DNA of 64,000 nucleotides from Gracilimonas sp040877545 (GTDB taxonomy: Bacteria > Bacteroidota > Rhodothermia > Balneolales > Balneolaceae). Shown here one piece after another: positions 42,168 to 51,998 of the stretch. The translations under genes and the position numbers were made by a program. Each line of letters begins with the position of its first letter. The first letter of the stretch is position 1. The DNA lies in assembly GCA_040877545.1 (NCBI GenBank), contig JBBDNN010000062.1, forward strand, positions 1-64,000. The letters run 5' to 3'. The notes below the pieces were generated by a model. That model was not told where the DNA came from and did no database searches. It was given only the letters and a program-made list of their open reading frames with translations.

Positions 42168-44279
42168 ATGGCGCAAAAAAAAATTCCAAAAAATAAACCA
42201 GTAAAACCCTCCGGAAAAAAACCCGGTAATTCACCTAAATTTCCTACCTGGAGTATTTTCGTTCTATTCTTTGTATTGCTTCTTGTACAGGTTATGTTTT
42301 TTAGCCCGGAACAAGGAAACAGAATTAAATACAGCCAATTTCTGGAATATGTAGAACAGGGGTATGTTGATGAGATTCTAATTACCAATGGCGTTGATGT
42401 AACCGGAGATTATTCCGACAAAGCAGTTCAGGAAGGTATCATAAATCAACCTGAGGCCAGTGATAATAATATGCCTTTTGCATCTGGCGATGATAACGAC
42501 TTTAGAAAGTTTCGTACTACTATGTTGCGTGGCGATGAAATTCGTCCGGTACTGGATGCAAATACAGTTGAGTATGACGTGCGAATAGAAGAGGATTGGT
42601 TCAGTGGTATATTTATTTGGCTGATTCCTATTGCACTTCTAATTGTAGTATGGATATTCATTTTCAGAAAAATGAATCCCGGCCAGCAAGTACTGAATAT
42701 TGGCAAGAACAAAGCATCGCTATACGATCAACAAAAAGAAACTAAAGTTACTTTCGAAGATGTAGCTGGCCTGCAGGAAGCAAAAGCCGAAGTTGAAGAG
42801 GTAGTAGAATTCCTCAAGAGTCCACAAAAATTTACCAGATTGGGTGGAATATTGCCGAAAGGTGTCTTGCTTGTAGGCCCTCCGGGTACAGGGAAAACAT
42901 TGCTGGCGAAAGCTACTGCCGGTGAAGCAAGTGTGCCATTTTTTAGTTTGAGTGGTTCTGATTTTGTGGAAATGTTTGTAGGAGTAGGTGCAGCCCGTGT
43001 GCGCGACCTGTTTAAACAAGCCAAAGAGAAAGCACCTTGTATCATATTTATTGATGAGATTGATTCTATCGGCCGAACCCGTGGACGCGGAATGGCAATG
43101 GGATCTAATGATGAACGAGAAAACACCTTGAACCAGCTTTTAAGTGAAATGGATGGTTTCAATTCAGATAAAGGGGTGATTTTGATGGCCGCTACCAACC
43201 GTCCTGATATTCTTGATTCTGCTTTACTACGTCCGGGCCGTTTTGATCGTCAAATTATGATTGACAAACCTGACTTAAATGGGCGGGTTCAAATTCTGCG
43301 TGTTCATTCCAAGAAACTAAAGCTTTCAAATGATATCGACCTTCGGGTATTAGCTTCTCAGACTCCCGGTTTTGCCGGAGCCGATTTGGCTAACTTATGT
43401 AACGAAGCTGCATTATTAGCCGCACGTCGTGAAAAAGAATCGGTAGAAATGGAAGATTTCCAGGATTCTATTGAGAAGGTAATAGCTGGCCTCGAACGCA
43501 AGAATAAGCTTATCAGCCCTGATGAAAGAAAGATCGTAGCCTACCACGAAGCCGGTCACGCAATAGTAGGTTGGTTCTTAGAGCATACCGATCCGGTGCT
43601 AAAGGTTAGCATCGTACCACGTGGATTAGCGGCCTTAGGCTATACCTTGCAGACTCCGCTCGAAGATAGATTCCTGATGACCACCGAAGAGTTGAACGAC
43701 AAAATTTGCGCACTGCTTGGCGGCCGTGTAGCAGAAGAAATTATCTTTGGCAGAATTTCTACCGGGGCACAGAACGACCTCGAGAGAATTACCAATATGG
43801 CTTATGCCATGGTTGCTGAATATGGAATGAGTAATGAGCTGGGATATATTTCCCTGAAAGATTCTCAGAATCCTGAAAACAGTTACGGCTTCAATAAGAA
43901 ATATTCCAATGACACCGGAGAGCAAATAGATAAAGCGGTTCGTGCTATTATTGAGATGAACCACAAACGTACGATTGGTCTTCTGGATAAGCATAAGGAT
44001 GAGCTCGAAAAGCTAGCTCAAAACCTGTTAGAAAGAGAAGTGCTTGATCATCATGCCTTAAGAGACCTTTTAGGAGATCGTCCTCATGGCAAATATCCGG
44101 AAGGAATTTTTGAAAAAAGCACGAAGCTTAAAAATAACGGTGTTTCAAAAAAGAAAGAAACCTCTGCTAAAAGTGAAAACTCATCAAAATCTAAGAAAGA
44201 ATCTTCTGATAAATCTGAAGATCCTTCAGTAGAAGAAACTTCTGATGACGCTTTGACAGAAGAAGAAAAAGAGAGCTAA
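42168..44279 (+). CDS. ftsH: ATP-dependent zinc metalloprotease FtsH
   Basis: 703 residues. Two helices (about 27-45 and 148-167) flank a periplasmic domain. The AAA+ domain has Walker A GPPGTGKT (237-244), Walker B IIFIDEID and the second-region-of-homology arginines in SALLRPGRFDRQ. The peptidase zinc site HEAGH is at 460-464. The last 50 residues are a Lys/Ser/Glu-rich tail. It degrades misassembled membrane proteins and short-lived regulators at the inner membrane. Confidence 0.97.
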   Translation: MAQKKIPKNKPVKPSGKKPGNSPKFPTWSIFVLFFVLLLVQVMFFSPEQGNRIKYSQFLEYVEQGYVDEILITNGVDVTGDYSDKAVQEGIINQPEASDNNMPFASGDDNDFRKFRTTMLRGDEIRPVLDANTVEYDVRIEEDWFSGIFIWLIPIALLIVVWIFIFRKMNPGQQVLNIGKNKASLYDQQKETKVTFEDVAGLQEAKAEVEEVVEFLKSPQKFTRLGGILPKGVLLVGPPGTGKTLLAKATAGEASVPFFSLSGSDFVEMFVGVGAARVRDLFKQAKEKAPCIIFIDEIDSIGRTRGRGMAMGSNDERENTLNQLLSEMDGFNSDKGVILMAATNRPDILDSALLRPGRFDRQIMIDKPDLNGRVQILRVHSKKLKLSNDIDLRVLASQTPGFAGADLANLCNEAALLAARREKESVEMEDFQDSIEKVIAGLERKNKLISPDERKIVAYHEAGHAIVGWFLEHTDPVLKVSIVPRGLAALGYTLQTPLEDRFLMTTEELNDKICALLGGRVAEEIIFGRISTGAQNDLERITNMAYAMVAEYGMSNELGYISLKDSQNPENSYGFNKKYSNDTGEQIDKAVRAIIEMNHKRTIGLLDKHKDELEKLAQNLLEREVLDHHALRDLLGDRPHGKYPEGIFEKSTKLKNNGVSKKKETSAKSENSSKSKKESSDKSEDPSVEETSDDALTEEEKES

Positions 44280-44547
44280 AGAGAGATTTTTATTACCTGT
44301 ACAGTAGCTATAAGGCTGAATGGAATATTGTGCCTTCATCCACTGGACAGGAATAATTGGTTTTAAATATCATTTCTAATGATAATTTAGAGAGCCCTGA
44401 TAAAATTGGGGTTTATTTTGTTGTAAAACTACTTTTTAGGTAGTGCTTATTTTAATAGTGGGCTATTTTTAGTCAGCAAACAATGTTATAAGAGCATTTG
44501 TTAAGATTATTTAATATAATCGCTTAACTATTAGAAGCTTTATAAGA

Positions 44548-46625
44548 ATGAGTGATTCAGCTATTTTCTTTAGCAATAATCCTAATCCTATGTGGATCTT
44601 TGAACAAGGTTCATTAAAAATTAAAGCTGTTAATGGAGCAGCCCTCGGTTTTTATGGATATTCAGAAAAAGAAATGTTGTCCTTATCTATTACAGATCTT
44701 CGTCCTAAAAATAAAGTTGAACGTCTTCTGGATGAAATTAAAAAAAACGAGCAGGGCTTTAATAATTCCGGTATTTGGCTTCATCAAAAAAAGAATGGAG
44801 ACAAAGTCTACATGCAAATCCTTTCTTATCCCATTGATTGGGGTGAAAGTTCCTGCAAGCTGGTTGTAGCCCAGGATGTGACTAAGCAAAAAGATGCCGA
44901 AAGACTCTTGGAAAATGAGCAGGAGATGTTTGAAGTGCTTACTAAAAATTATCCCGGAACTTTTTATGTGTTTGATGAGCAGGGGAGCCTGAAACGCTGG
45001 AATCATAATGTGGAGGAAGTTACCGGCTACACGAAAGCAGAAGTTGAACAAATGACGCCACTTGGTTTTATTGCACCTTCTGAACGGGATAAAGTGCAGA
45101 AAGTAATTGAAGAGGCATTCCAAACCGGAGGAACTGAAATAGAAACTTTGTTATATACAAAGGATGGGGAGGAGATTCCTTTTTATTTTAAAGCCAGTAA
45201 ATTTTCTTTAAGGGATAAACCTCATCTTATTGGAATTGGTGTGGATATCAGTCTTCTAAAGAAAGCCAAAAAAGAATTGGAAATTCTTTACGATAAGGAG
45301 AGAAAGGAAAGAGCCAGGATTGAAAGTATTAATGACCGACTGAAGCTGATGAACCAGGTAAGTAATATTTTTGCATCGGAACTGGAGCTGAAGAAAGTGC
45401 TTAATAATATTGGTGAACTGCTGGTAGAAGAAGTGTCTGATGTATGCTCAATTTATATTTTGGAAGACGAAAAGCCCGTTAGAGTTACGCACAAAATAGT
45501 TTCTGAGGAGGTGGAGAAATTATCTTCTGAAATAAATAAAAAATTCCCCGGGTTGATGTATAGCATCGATTTATTCAATAAAGTTATACAGACTGGCAAA
45601 GGAATTTATCAGAAAGAATTCACTGAAAAGGACTTAAAAAACCTTGGGATAGCAGAAGGCGCTCAGGAAATGCTTAATGAGTTAGGAATTAAATCTTATT
45701 TTTTACTTCCGCTAAAAGCCAGGGATAAAGTCTTTGGAGTTCTAAGCCTGATAATAGTACAGAGTGAACGGCGGTTTTATATAGATGATGAATCATTCCT
45801 TAAAGAATTGGCAGATAAAATTAGCCTGCACACCACCAATATTAAAATGGAAAAAGATCTCAGGTTGCTGAATTCTACACTGGAAGAAAAGGTGAAAAAC
45901 CGCACTGTGCAGCTGGAAGAAGCAAATAAAGAACTGGAGTCATTCAGCTATAGTGTATCTCATGACTTAAGGGCTCCATTGCGTGCCATAGCAGGTTACT
46001 CTGAGCTGCTACTGGAGGACCATCTGCAAAATATGAATGAAGAAGGACAGGAATTCCTGAATATTGTTCACGATGAAACGCAAAGAATGGGAGAGCTTAT
46101 TGATGAGTTGTTGGCATTTTCCAGGATAAGCAGAACGAAAAAAAATGAAGTTGAAGTATCTATGAAAGAGCTGGTAGAAACTTCAATACAGGAAGTAAGG
46201 AATGCTTTTCCTAATGAGGACCCACAATTTCAAATTTCAAATTTACCTGATATAGAAGTAGATCCAAAATTAATGAAGCAGGTTTGGTTAAACCTGCTTG
46301 GCAATGCAGTTAAATATCATGAACCCGGCCAAAAGCAATTGATAAAGGTTAGTGCACAATTAACATCAGACCAGAAATTTTATGTGTTTAGTGTGAGTGA
46401 TAATGGGGTTGGTTTTAATATGAAATATGTGGACAAACTGTTTGGAGTTTTTCAACGCCTGCATAGTGATGAAGATTATGAAGGTACAGGTATTGGATTA
46501 GCATTGGCACAACGTATTATTANNNNNNNNNNATTATTAAAAGACATGGCGGCAAAATATGGGCTAAAAGTAAATTGGGAAAAGGCAGCACTTTTTATTT
46601 TTCTCTGCCTGATAAAACTAAATAA
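44548..46625 (+). CDS. PAS-PAS-GAF histidine kinase, interrupted by an assembly gap
   Basis: Two PAS domains (about 1-115 and 125-235), a GAF domain (about 265-425), a HisKA domain with SYSVSHDLRAPLRAIAGYSE (phospho-acceptor His472) and a HATPase_c domain with WLNLLGNAVKYH, VSDNGVGFN and GTGIGLALAQRII. A 10-N gap at 46523 shifts the frame. Removing it together with one copy of the flanking ATTATTA restores the standard ending IIKRHGGKIWAKSKLGKGSTFYFSLPD (split here by the gap) and a TAA at 46623-46625. The gene is thus probably intact. Cytosolic sensor; response regulators follow directly. Confidence 0.88.
46523..46532. other. Assembly gap (10 N)
   Basis: Ten undetermined bases. Both sides carry the same 7-mer ATTATTA (46516-46522 and 46533-46539), as expected when two overlapping contig ends are joined by a default-length gap. 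Confidence 0.95.
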
Positions 46626-46633
46626 TTAAATAG

Positions 46634-47068
46634 ATGGAAGAAAAAGTAGAAATACTCTTATGTGAAGACAACAAAAGAGATGCTGATTTAACTATCAGAT
46701 CATTAAAAAAGAAGAACGTCAACAATACAATAATTTGGGTGAAAGACGGAGAAGAGGCTTTAGATTATCTTTTTGGAAGAAATGCTTTCAAAAATCGCTC
46801 TTTAGAAAATAAACCTACCGTTATTCTGCTGGATCTGAAAATGCCTAAAGTAGATGGTTTGGGAGTGTTGAAAGAAGTTCGGAGTCATGAATCTACCAAG
46901 ACCATACCGGTTGTAATTTTAACCTCCTCAGAGGAAGAAAAGGATATTGTTCAAAGTTATGAGCTGGGTGTAAACAGTTATATTGTAAAACCTGTCGATT
47001 TCAAGAAGTTCTCTGACTCAATAAGTGAAGTTGGTTATTACTGGACATTGCTGAATAAATCCAAATAA
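46634..47068 (+). CDS. Single-domain response regulator (Rcp1-like)
   Basis: 144 residues, only a receiver domain. Acidic pocket in LLCEDNKRDAD, phospho-acceptor Asp67 in VILLDLKMPKVDG, Thr in VILTSSEEEKD and Lys in YIVKPVDF. The long loop after the second strand (LFGRNAF) is typical of Rcp1-type regulators that partner with phytochrome-like PAS/GAF kinases. Starts 8 nt after the corrected kinase stop, so the two are translated together; it probably shuttles phosphate. Confidence 0.92.
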   Translation: MEEKVEILLCEDNKRDADLTIRSLKKKNVNNTIIWVKDGEEALDYLFGRNAFKNRSLENKPTVILLDLKMPKVDGLGVLKEVRSHESTKTIPVVILTSSEEEKDIVQSYELGVNSYIVKPVDFKKFSDSISEVGYYWTLLNKSK

Positions 47069-47081
47069 TGAATTGGAGATC

Positions 47082-48506
47082 ATGAGTTATAGAATTTTAA
47101 TACTGGAAGATAATAGAATAGATGCTGATCTGGTTCAAAGGTATTTAAAACGTTCTGAAGATAACTATGAAATTAAATGGGTAGCAAAAAAGGACGAGTA
47201 CACAAATATGCTCCGGGAATTTAAGCCCGATCTTATTATTTCTGATTACAATCTAAGATATTATAATGCTTACGATGCTCTGGAAATCAAAAATGAATAT
47301 AATAAACACCTCCCGCTGATCGTCCTTTCCGGCACCATTGGAGAAGAAGAGGCTGTAAATCTTATAAAAGAAGGAGCAATTGACTTCCTGATTAAATATA
47401 ACCTGATACGGCTTCCTCAAATAGTAAAGAGAGCACTTGAAGAAACTAGTGAGAAGAAGGAAAGAGAAAAGGCAGAACGTGCTTTGCGGAAAGAAATGTT
47501 TTTTACGGATAAATTATTAAACAGCTTGTCTGGTATTTTTTATCTCTTAGATTCAGATAATAATGTGAGCAGGGTAAATAATCGCTTTTTGTCACTTTTG
47601 GGTTATAGATGGGAAGATGTTGAAGGTAAACCATTTAAAAACTTCATATCTGAAGAAGATTATCCTTTGCTGAATGATGCAGTTAAAAATCTCCAAAAGC
47701 AGGATGAAGCATCGGTCGAGTTGCGCTTAAAGGATAAAAATGGAACACCAAATCACTTTCTGCTGACAGGAGCTAATTTAGAACAGGAAGGCAAGCAATA
47801 TATAATTGGAACAGCTATTGAAATTACTGACCGCATAAAAGCTGAACAACAAATAAAAGAAGCACTTCAAGAGAAAAATGTACTTTTGGCTGAAATTCAT
47901 CACAGGGTAAAAAATAATCTTGCAGTAGTTTCAGGAATGATGCAATTGCAAGCTTTTGAAGAAGAAGGAGACCAGTATGTTCAGGAAAAGCTATTAAGCA
48001 GTGTCAGCCGTATTAAATCAATAGCTCTTGTTCATGAGCAAATGTATCAATCCGAAAGTTTTTCTAATCTCAGGTTTGACGAAAGCTTAAAGTTGCTTGT
48101 TGAGAATATATCGCATATTTCACAAATGGAAACGAAAGTGAAAATTAAATTCGACACTCAAAAAATAGAGCTGAATATAAATCAGGCTTTACCTTGTGCT
48201 ATAATTATAAATGAAGTAGTCACTAATATTTTTAAACATGCTTTTAAAGGAAGAAAAAACGGTGAGATTAAAATTCAGGCCATTGAAAAAAATGGGAGGG
48301 TAGAGCTTTCTATTAAAGATAATGGCCGGGGAGTACCCGAAAATTTAACGATTGATAAGTCACCTTCACTGGGACTTAAATTAATCAACTTGCTCTCCAA
48401 ACAGCTTAATGGAACTGTTGAGCTAAAATCTAAAAGTGGCAGTAATTTTTCTTTGCAGTTTAAGAAATTAGCCAAGAAAGGAGTGGGAAGTGCTAACGTG
48501 GCTTGA
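47082..48506 (+). CDS. Receiver-PAS-HisKA_2 histidine kinase
   Basis: 474 residues from the ATG at 47082, which has GGAG 4 nt ahead; a TTG 9 nt earlier is less likely. Receiver domain (about 1-120, Asp55 in LIISDYNLR), PAS domain (about 140-255), HisKA_2 domain with EIHHRVKNNLAVVSGMMQLQA (His274) and HATPase_c with IIINEVVTNIFKHAF and DNGRGVPE. This kinase type often phosphorylates single-domain receivers or controls anti-anti-sigma/PhyR-type outputs. 14 nt after the preceding receiver gene; ends with a strong terminator. Hybrid order (receiver first) suggests it receives phosphate from the upstream kinase pair. Confidence 0.9.
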   Translation: MSYRILILEDNRIDADLVQRYLKRSEDNYEIKWVAKKDEYTNMLREFKPDLIISDYNLRYYNAYDALEIKNEYNKHLPLIVLSGTIGEEEAVNLIKEGAIDFLIKYNLIRLPQIVKRALEETSEKKEREKAERALRKEMFFTDKLLNSLSGIFYLLDSDNNVSRVNNRFLSLLGYRWEDVEGKPFKNFISEEDYPLLNDAVKNLQKQDEASVELRLKDKNGTPNHFLLTGANLEQEGKQYIIGTAIEITDRIKAEQQIKEALQEKNVLLAEIHHRVKNNLAVVSGMMQLQAFEEEGDQYVQEKLLSSVSRIKSIALVHEQMYQSESFSNLRFDESLKLLVENISHISQMETKVKIKFDTQKIELNINQALPCAIIINEVVTNIFKHAFKGRKNGEIKIQAIEKNGRVELSIKDNGRGVPENLTIDKSPSLGLKLINLLSKQLNGTVELKSKSGSNFSLQFKKLAKKGVGSANVA

Positions 48507-48520
48507 TCGAATATAAAAAT

Positions 48521-48560
48521 CTGGAGACCGCTGCACCTTTTGTCTCCAGTTTTATTTTTC
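48521..48560 (+). terminator. Rho-independent terminator of the signalling operon
   Basis: Perfect 8-bp stem CTGGAGAC / GTCTCCAG (48521-48528, 48542-48549), 13-nt loop, then TTTTATTTTT. It sits between the convergent kinase and cytochrome genes. Confidence 0.9.
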
Positions 48561-48569
48561 TAATCCAAA

Positions 48570-49553
48570 TTATTCAGCTGCCGGAGTATATCGTATTACA
48601 AGATTCTCTATCGGAGTGACGGTTTGCAGGTACGCATAAATCGCCCGCAGATCCTCCTCCTTCATAGTGGCATACATCGACCATGGCATGGGACTGTTAA
48701 ACTGCCCGGGCTGTACAGCGGGAAGAGCTATAGAGGAATCAGCATATACCTTAAAGCGATTGACAAATTGCTCTTCAGTCCAAGCGCCTATTCCTGTACC
48801 AGTGTCTGGAGTTATATTAGCAGAGCGTGTAACATCCCCTGATGGAAACATAAACTCAAAGTCACCGGCAAACTCCATCCCTTCAACATAAGCGCCTTGC
48901 TCCATCTTGGTGTGGCAGTCGTTACAAGCGGCGGCGGTAACCAGATATTTACCGTAAGCTACCCGATCTGTAGTGTCAGGTTTTTTGGTGAATTCTGCTT
49001 TTGCAGGTATGGTGTTGATAATGAAATTCATTGGAAAATCAGGAGCTGATTCAGGTAAATCATGCTCTATAGGATCCAGTGTACGTATGTATGCGATGAT
49101 ATCATATATATCCTCTTTGTCAATTTTCCCATAACTCTGGTAAGGCATTACCGGAAATAAAGCTTTCCCGTCTTTATTTACACCTGTGGTAATAGCACGG
49201 AAAAGCTCTCCATCAGTCCAGTCGCCCATATTATATGGTGTTATATTTCGAGCATAAAAATTACCGGGAAATCCCATTAAAGCATTAAATTCTTCACCAC
49301 CCTTTCCTAAAGTACCGTCTACCAGTGGACCAGAAAACAAACTGAAGTCTCTTTCGGAATGGCAATCCATGCACACCATAATACTATGTGCGAGATATTC
49401 ACCACGCTCAATTCGCTCAGAAGTTAACTCAACCGTTAGTTCCGGTGCAGGTTCAGCATTTGGCAAAAATGCTTTTACATAGATCAATAATCCGGAGATG
49501 AGAACAAGGACACCTGCCAAAATAAATCCGGCTATTTTTAATACCTTTTTCAT
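48570..49553 (-). CDS. Membrane-anchored diheme cytochrome c
   Basis: 327 residues. An N-terminal helix (about 7-27) is followed by two cytochrome c domains. Haem sites: CMDCH at 61-65 and CNDCH at 210-214. Likely axial methionines are in FPVMPYQSYG (about 136) and SPMPWSMYATMKEED near the C-terminus. The repeated pattern resembles the cytochrome subunits of membrane alcohol/aldehyde dehydrogenases, but no dehydrogenase gene is adjacent. It faces the periplasm and carries electrons. Monocistronic, convergent with the signalling operon. Confidence 0.9.
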   Translation of the reverse strand: MKKVLKIAGFILAGVLVLISGLLIYVKAFLPNAEPAPELTVELTSERIERGEYLAHSIMVCMDCHSERDFSLFSGPLVDGTLGKGGEEFNALMGFPGNFYARNITPYNMGDWTDGELFRAITTGVNKDGKALFPVMPYQSYGKIDKEDIYDIIAYIRTLDPIEHDLPESAPDFPMNFIINTIPAKAEFTKKPDTTDRVAYGKYLVTAAACNDCHTKMEQGAYVEGMEFAGDFEFMFPSGDVTRSANITPDTGTGIGAWTEEQFVNRFKVYADSSIALPAVQPGQFNSPMPWSMYATMKEEDLRAIYAYLQTVTPIENLVIRYTPAAE

Positions 49554-49665
49554 AATAGTTAATTTGTTTAAAGATTTATTACCGATTCAATAAGATGCTA
49601 ATGTCCTTAAAATTTATTTAAATATCTACACCCCATATAGTTAGCCAATCGTTGCAAAAAAAGTG

Positions 49666-50298
49666 CTAAACCATAAAAGTGATATGTCGTCCATCTCTTT
49701 CCAGGGCAGAAAAATTAAAAGCTGATTTAATCCATTCCAGCGTATTGGGATGATAGAAAATAACGTGGGTTTCATCACTTTTGTAATACCACGAATCGAA
49801 ATCAATATCATCCGTGTAGAGATCGGTCTTCAGCACTAAAGCCCCCGCAGGTTTCAACATCTCCCGTAATTTTGTGAATTCTTTTGCTGGGTGATGAAAA
49901 TGTTCTATGACTTCACAGCTTACTATATAATCATATTTTAAATTCAGCACCTCAGGATTATTGTCAAAAAAAGGATCGAATACTTTAATAGAATAGCCTT
50001 TGTCCCGAAGCATTTTTGTTATAACCGGCCCTGTTCCTGAACCATAATCCAGCCCTAATGAATCTATCCCAAACAGTTCGGTAATTTTATCAACCAGGGG
50101 GGATACGAATTTTTGATAGCGTGGATCTTCCATATCATTATCATGACTTTCATAGCGGGAGACTTCTTCTTTTGGTGATGGATAATCCACTGAATCCATC
50201 AATACAGCTCTGCAATTGGTACATCTGTGGTAATGGCGATGAGCTCTTTTGTGGTAATAAAAAGGCCGGGTTTCGGCAGAACAAAGTGTGCAGATCAT
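49666..50298 (-). CDS. SAM-dependent methyltransferase with N-terminal zinc ribbon
   Basis: 210 residues. Cys3, Cys6, Cys27 and Cys30 (CTLC...CTNC) form a zinc-ribbon-like N-terminus. The class I fold follows, with LDYGSGTGPV (SAM-binding glycines, about 93-102), VSCEVIEHFHHP (about 130-141) and LVLKTDL. The substrate is unknown; relatives often act on small metabolites or lipids. Nearest neighbours show no obvious pathway. Confidence 0.82.
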   Translation of the reverse strand: MICTLCSAETRPFYYHKRAHRHYHRCTNCRAVLMDSVDYPSPKEEVSRYESHDNDMEDPRYQKFVSPLVDKITELFGIDSLGLDYGSGTGPVITKMLRDKGYSIKVFDPFFDNNPEVLNLKYDYIVSCEVIEHFHHPAKEFTKLREMLKPAGALVLKTDLYTDDIDFDSWYYKSDETHVIFYHPNTLEWIKSAFNFSALERDGRHITFMV

Positions 50299-50387
50299 GC
50301 AATTGCTGCGAAGGCAGGATTTATGAATTCAAATGTGCTACTTATTAGTTGAAAATTGTTGATAAGGGAAAGCAGTTGATTTACCAC

Positions 50388-51137
50388 CTAATCCTCCGGA
50401 TACCAATCCTTCAGGCGAACATCGATCTCCTTGCCGGCCACATCCACTAAGGTTTTGAACTCTTCAATATCCTGCCCCCGGTGATGGTAGGGATAAATTA
50501 TCTCCGGTTCAAAATCCACCACGGCACTTGCAGCTTGATAAATATCCATGGTGTAGGGGAGATTCATGCAAACAAAAGCTACATCAATATCTGTGAGGGC
50601 TCGCATTTCGGGAATATCTTCTGTATCACCTGATAGATAGATATTTTTATCCCCCATAGTTAATATATAACCATTGCCCCACCCCTTGGGATGCCGGGCT
50701 TCTTCTTCAGGAAGATTATACATAGGAACGGTCAAAATAGAAACTCCCAGTTGCTCGGTACTTTCTCCATTACTATAAATTTGCAGCTGTTCTGAATATT
50801 CATCCGGGAGTTCGTCAGCTACCGATTGTGGGACTATGAATACAGCATTGCTTGTATTCAGAGCAGCTAAAGTTTCTATATGCAGATGATCTCCATGTGG
50901 ATGAGTAATAAGTATCAAATCCGGATCAGCGACTCCCTCAAAAGCTTCAGCTCCACCATATGGATCTATATAGATGGTTTTATCATCCCATTCAAAAACA
51001 ACGCTGCCATGCAGTATAGGATGTATGGTTAGTGTTCCCTTTGCAGTTTCAATTTCATCTGCTGTATTATTAAGCTGTGCTTTTGTCGGGATGAAAAGCA
51101 CCAACATCAATGAGAGAAGAATAAATGATTTTTTCAT
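50388..51137 (-). CDS. Exported MBL-fold metal-dependent hydrolase (UlaG/YtnP-like)
   Basis: From the ATG at 51137 the protein has 249 residues; an ATG 30 nt upstream would put ten polar residues before the signal peptide. Signal MKKSFILL...PTKAQ, cut about residue 21. Metal site LITHPHGDHLH (THxHxDH), a later GDTEDIPE and YPYHHRGQ supply the other ligands. The class is near UlaG-type beta-lactamase-fold hydrolases. Probably a periplasmic hydrolase with unknown substrate. Monocistronic. Confidence 0.85.
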   Translation of the reverse strand: MKKSFILLSLMLVLFIPTKAQLNNTADEIETAKGTLTIHPILHGSVVFEWDDKTIYIDPYGGAEAFEGVADPDLILITHPHGDHLHIETLAALNTSNAVFIVPQSVADELPDEYSEQLQIYSNGESTEQLGVSILTVPMYNLPEEEARHPKGWGNGYILTMGDKNIYLSGDTEDIPEMRALTDIDVAFVCMNLPYTMDIYQAASAVVDFEPEIIYPYHHRGQDIEEFKTLVDVAGKEIDVRLKDWYPED

Positions 51138-51284
51138 TTTGATCAGTTTATTTAAAGTATTAAGCAAATGGTGAAATGGAAATATTAAACCTCAGCTGAA
51201 AACTATGAGAGAGGCTGACAGTTACCGTCATCATTAACAACCATCTTACAATCTATTATAATTCTTCTGAATTTCAAGAATATC

Positions 51285-51998
51285 TTATGTCCAAAAGCCC
51301 AACATGCGATAAGCTAATCCAGTGAGCATTGCGATCCCAAAACTAACGAGAGTACCTATTAAAATATATTCAGTAAGTTTTCGGTTTTTTGAATTACGAA
51401 GATCCCCAAAACGAAAAACAGATTTTGCTGCTATCAAAAATCCAATCGCCTGGAGCTGCCCCGTTACAACAAATCCAAATACAAACAGGCGCTCGAGAAT
51501 GCCGATATATTTACCGGCACTCACCAACGATTCAGAATCATCATCTTCGGTATGGGGTGTCCAGCGAGAGATTATCACACGGGTAATGATAGAAGAAGGC
51601 AAGGTTAAAAATAGCAGTGCAACAACAGCAAGTAAGAAGGTTGAAGTTTGCAGCCAGGCAAAAGAAATATTTCCAGGCATCATAAGATTCCAGATAAATA
51701 AAATCACCAGGATATGAGCTGTCTGGTCCAGGAAAAATAAGGAGGCTTGATTTCGGGAATTTTGTGCATATAACTTAATAGCATCAATTATCAGGTGGGA
51801 AATAAAGATCAACAGGGCGAACTTCCAAAAGCTGAGGTCCCAAATCAGCAAAAATGGTAAAACTCCATGGAGGAAAGAGTGCAGGTATAAATGAGGTGAG
51901 CGTAGCTTTTTTTGCTCTTTTTCTCGCACAATATTTAAGGTCTGCAGAAAAAAGTCACCAATTATATGGGCTAATAAAAGCTTTAGTAATACAATCAT
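51285..51998 (-). CDS. DUF3307 multi-pass membrane protein
   Basis: 237 residues with about six helices. Polar residues recur inside the helices: His11 and Asp15 (AHIIGDFFLQ), His36/His40/His44, His68 and Asp72 (SHLIIDAIK) and Asp91-x3-His95 (DQTAH). This layout looks like a membrane-embedded metal or catalytic centre rather than a simple channel. Start overlaps the satD-like stop by 4 nt, so the two proteins are translationally coupled. The family has no assigned function that I know of. Expression should be governed by the four-site operator upstream of satD. Confidence 0.82.
   Translation of the reverse strand: MIVLLKLLLAHIIGDFFLQTLNIVREKEQKKLRSPHLYLHSFLHGVLPFLLIWDLSFWKFALLIFISHLIIDAIKLYAQNSRNQASLFFLDQTAHILVILFIWNLMMPGNISFAWLQTSTFLLAVVALLFLTLPSSIITRVIISRWTPHTEDDDSESLVSAGKYIGILERLFVFGFVVTGQLQAIGFLIAAKSVFRFGDLRNSKNRKLTEYILIGTLVSFGIAMLTGLAYRMLGFWT

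Noticed and set aside
44683..45123. Antisense reading frame in the PAS kinase gene
   Set aside because: It overlaps well-conserved PAS coding sequence and shows no protein motif of its own.
46533..46629. Alternative kinase C-terminus LLKDMAAKYG... after the N gap
   Set aside because: It results from the frame shift introduced by the gap; the other frame gives the conserved HATPase ending.
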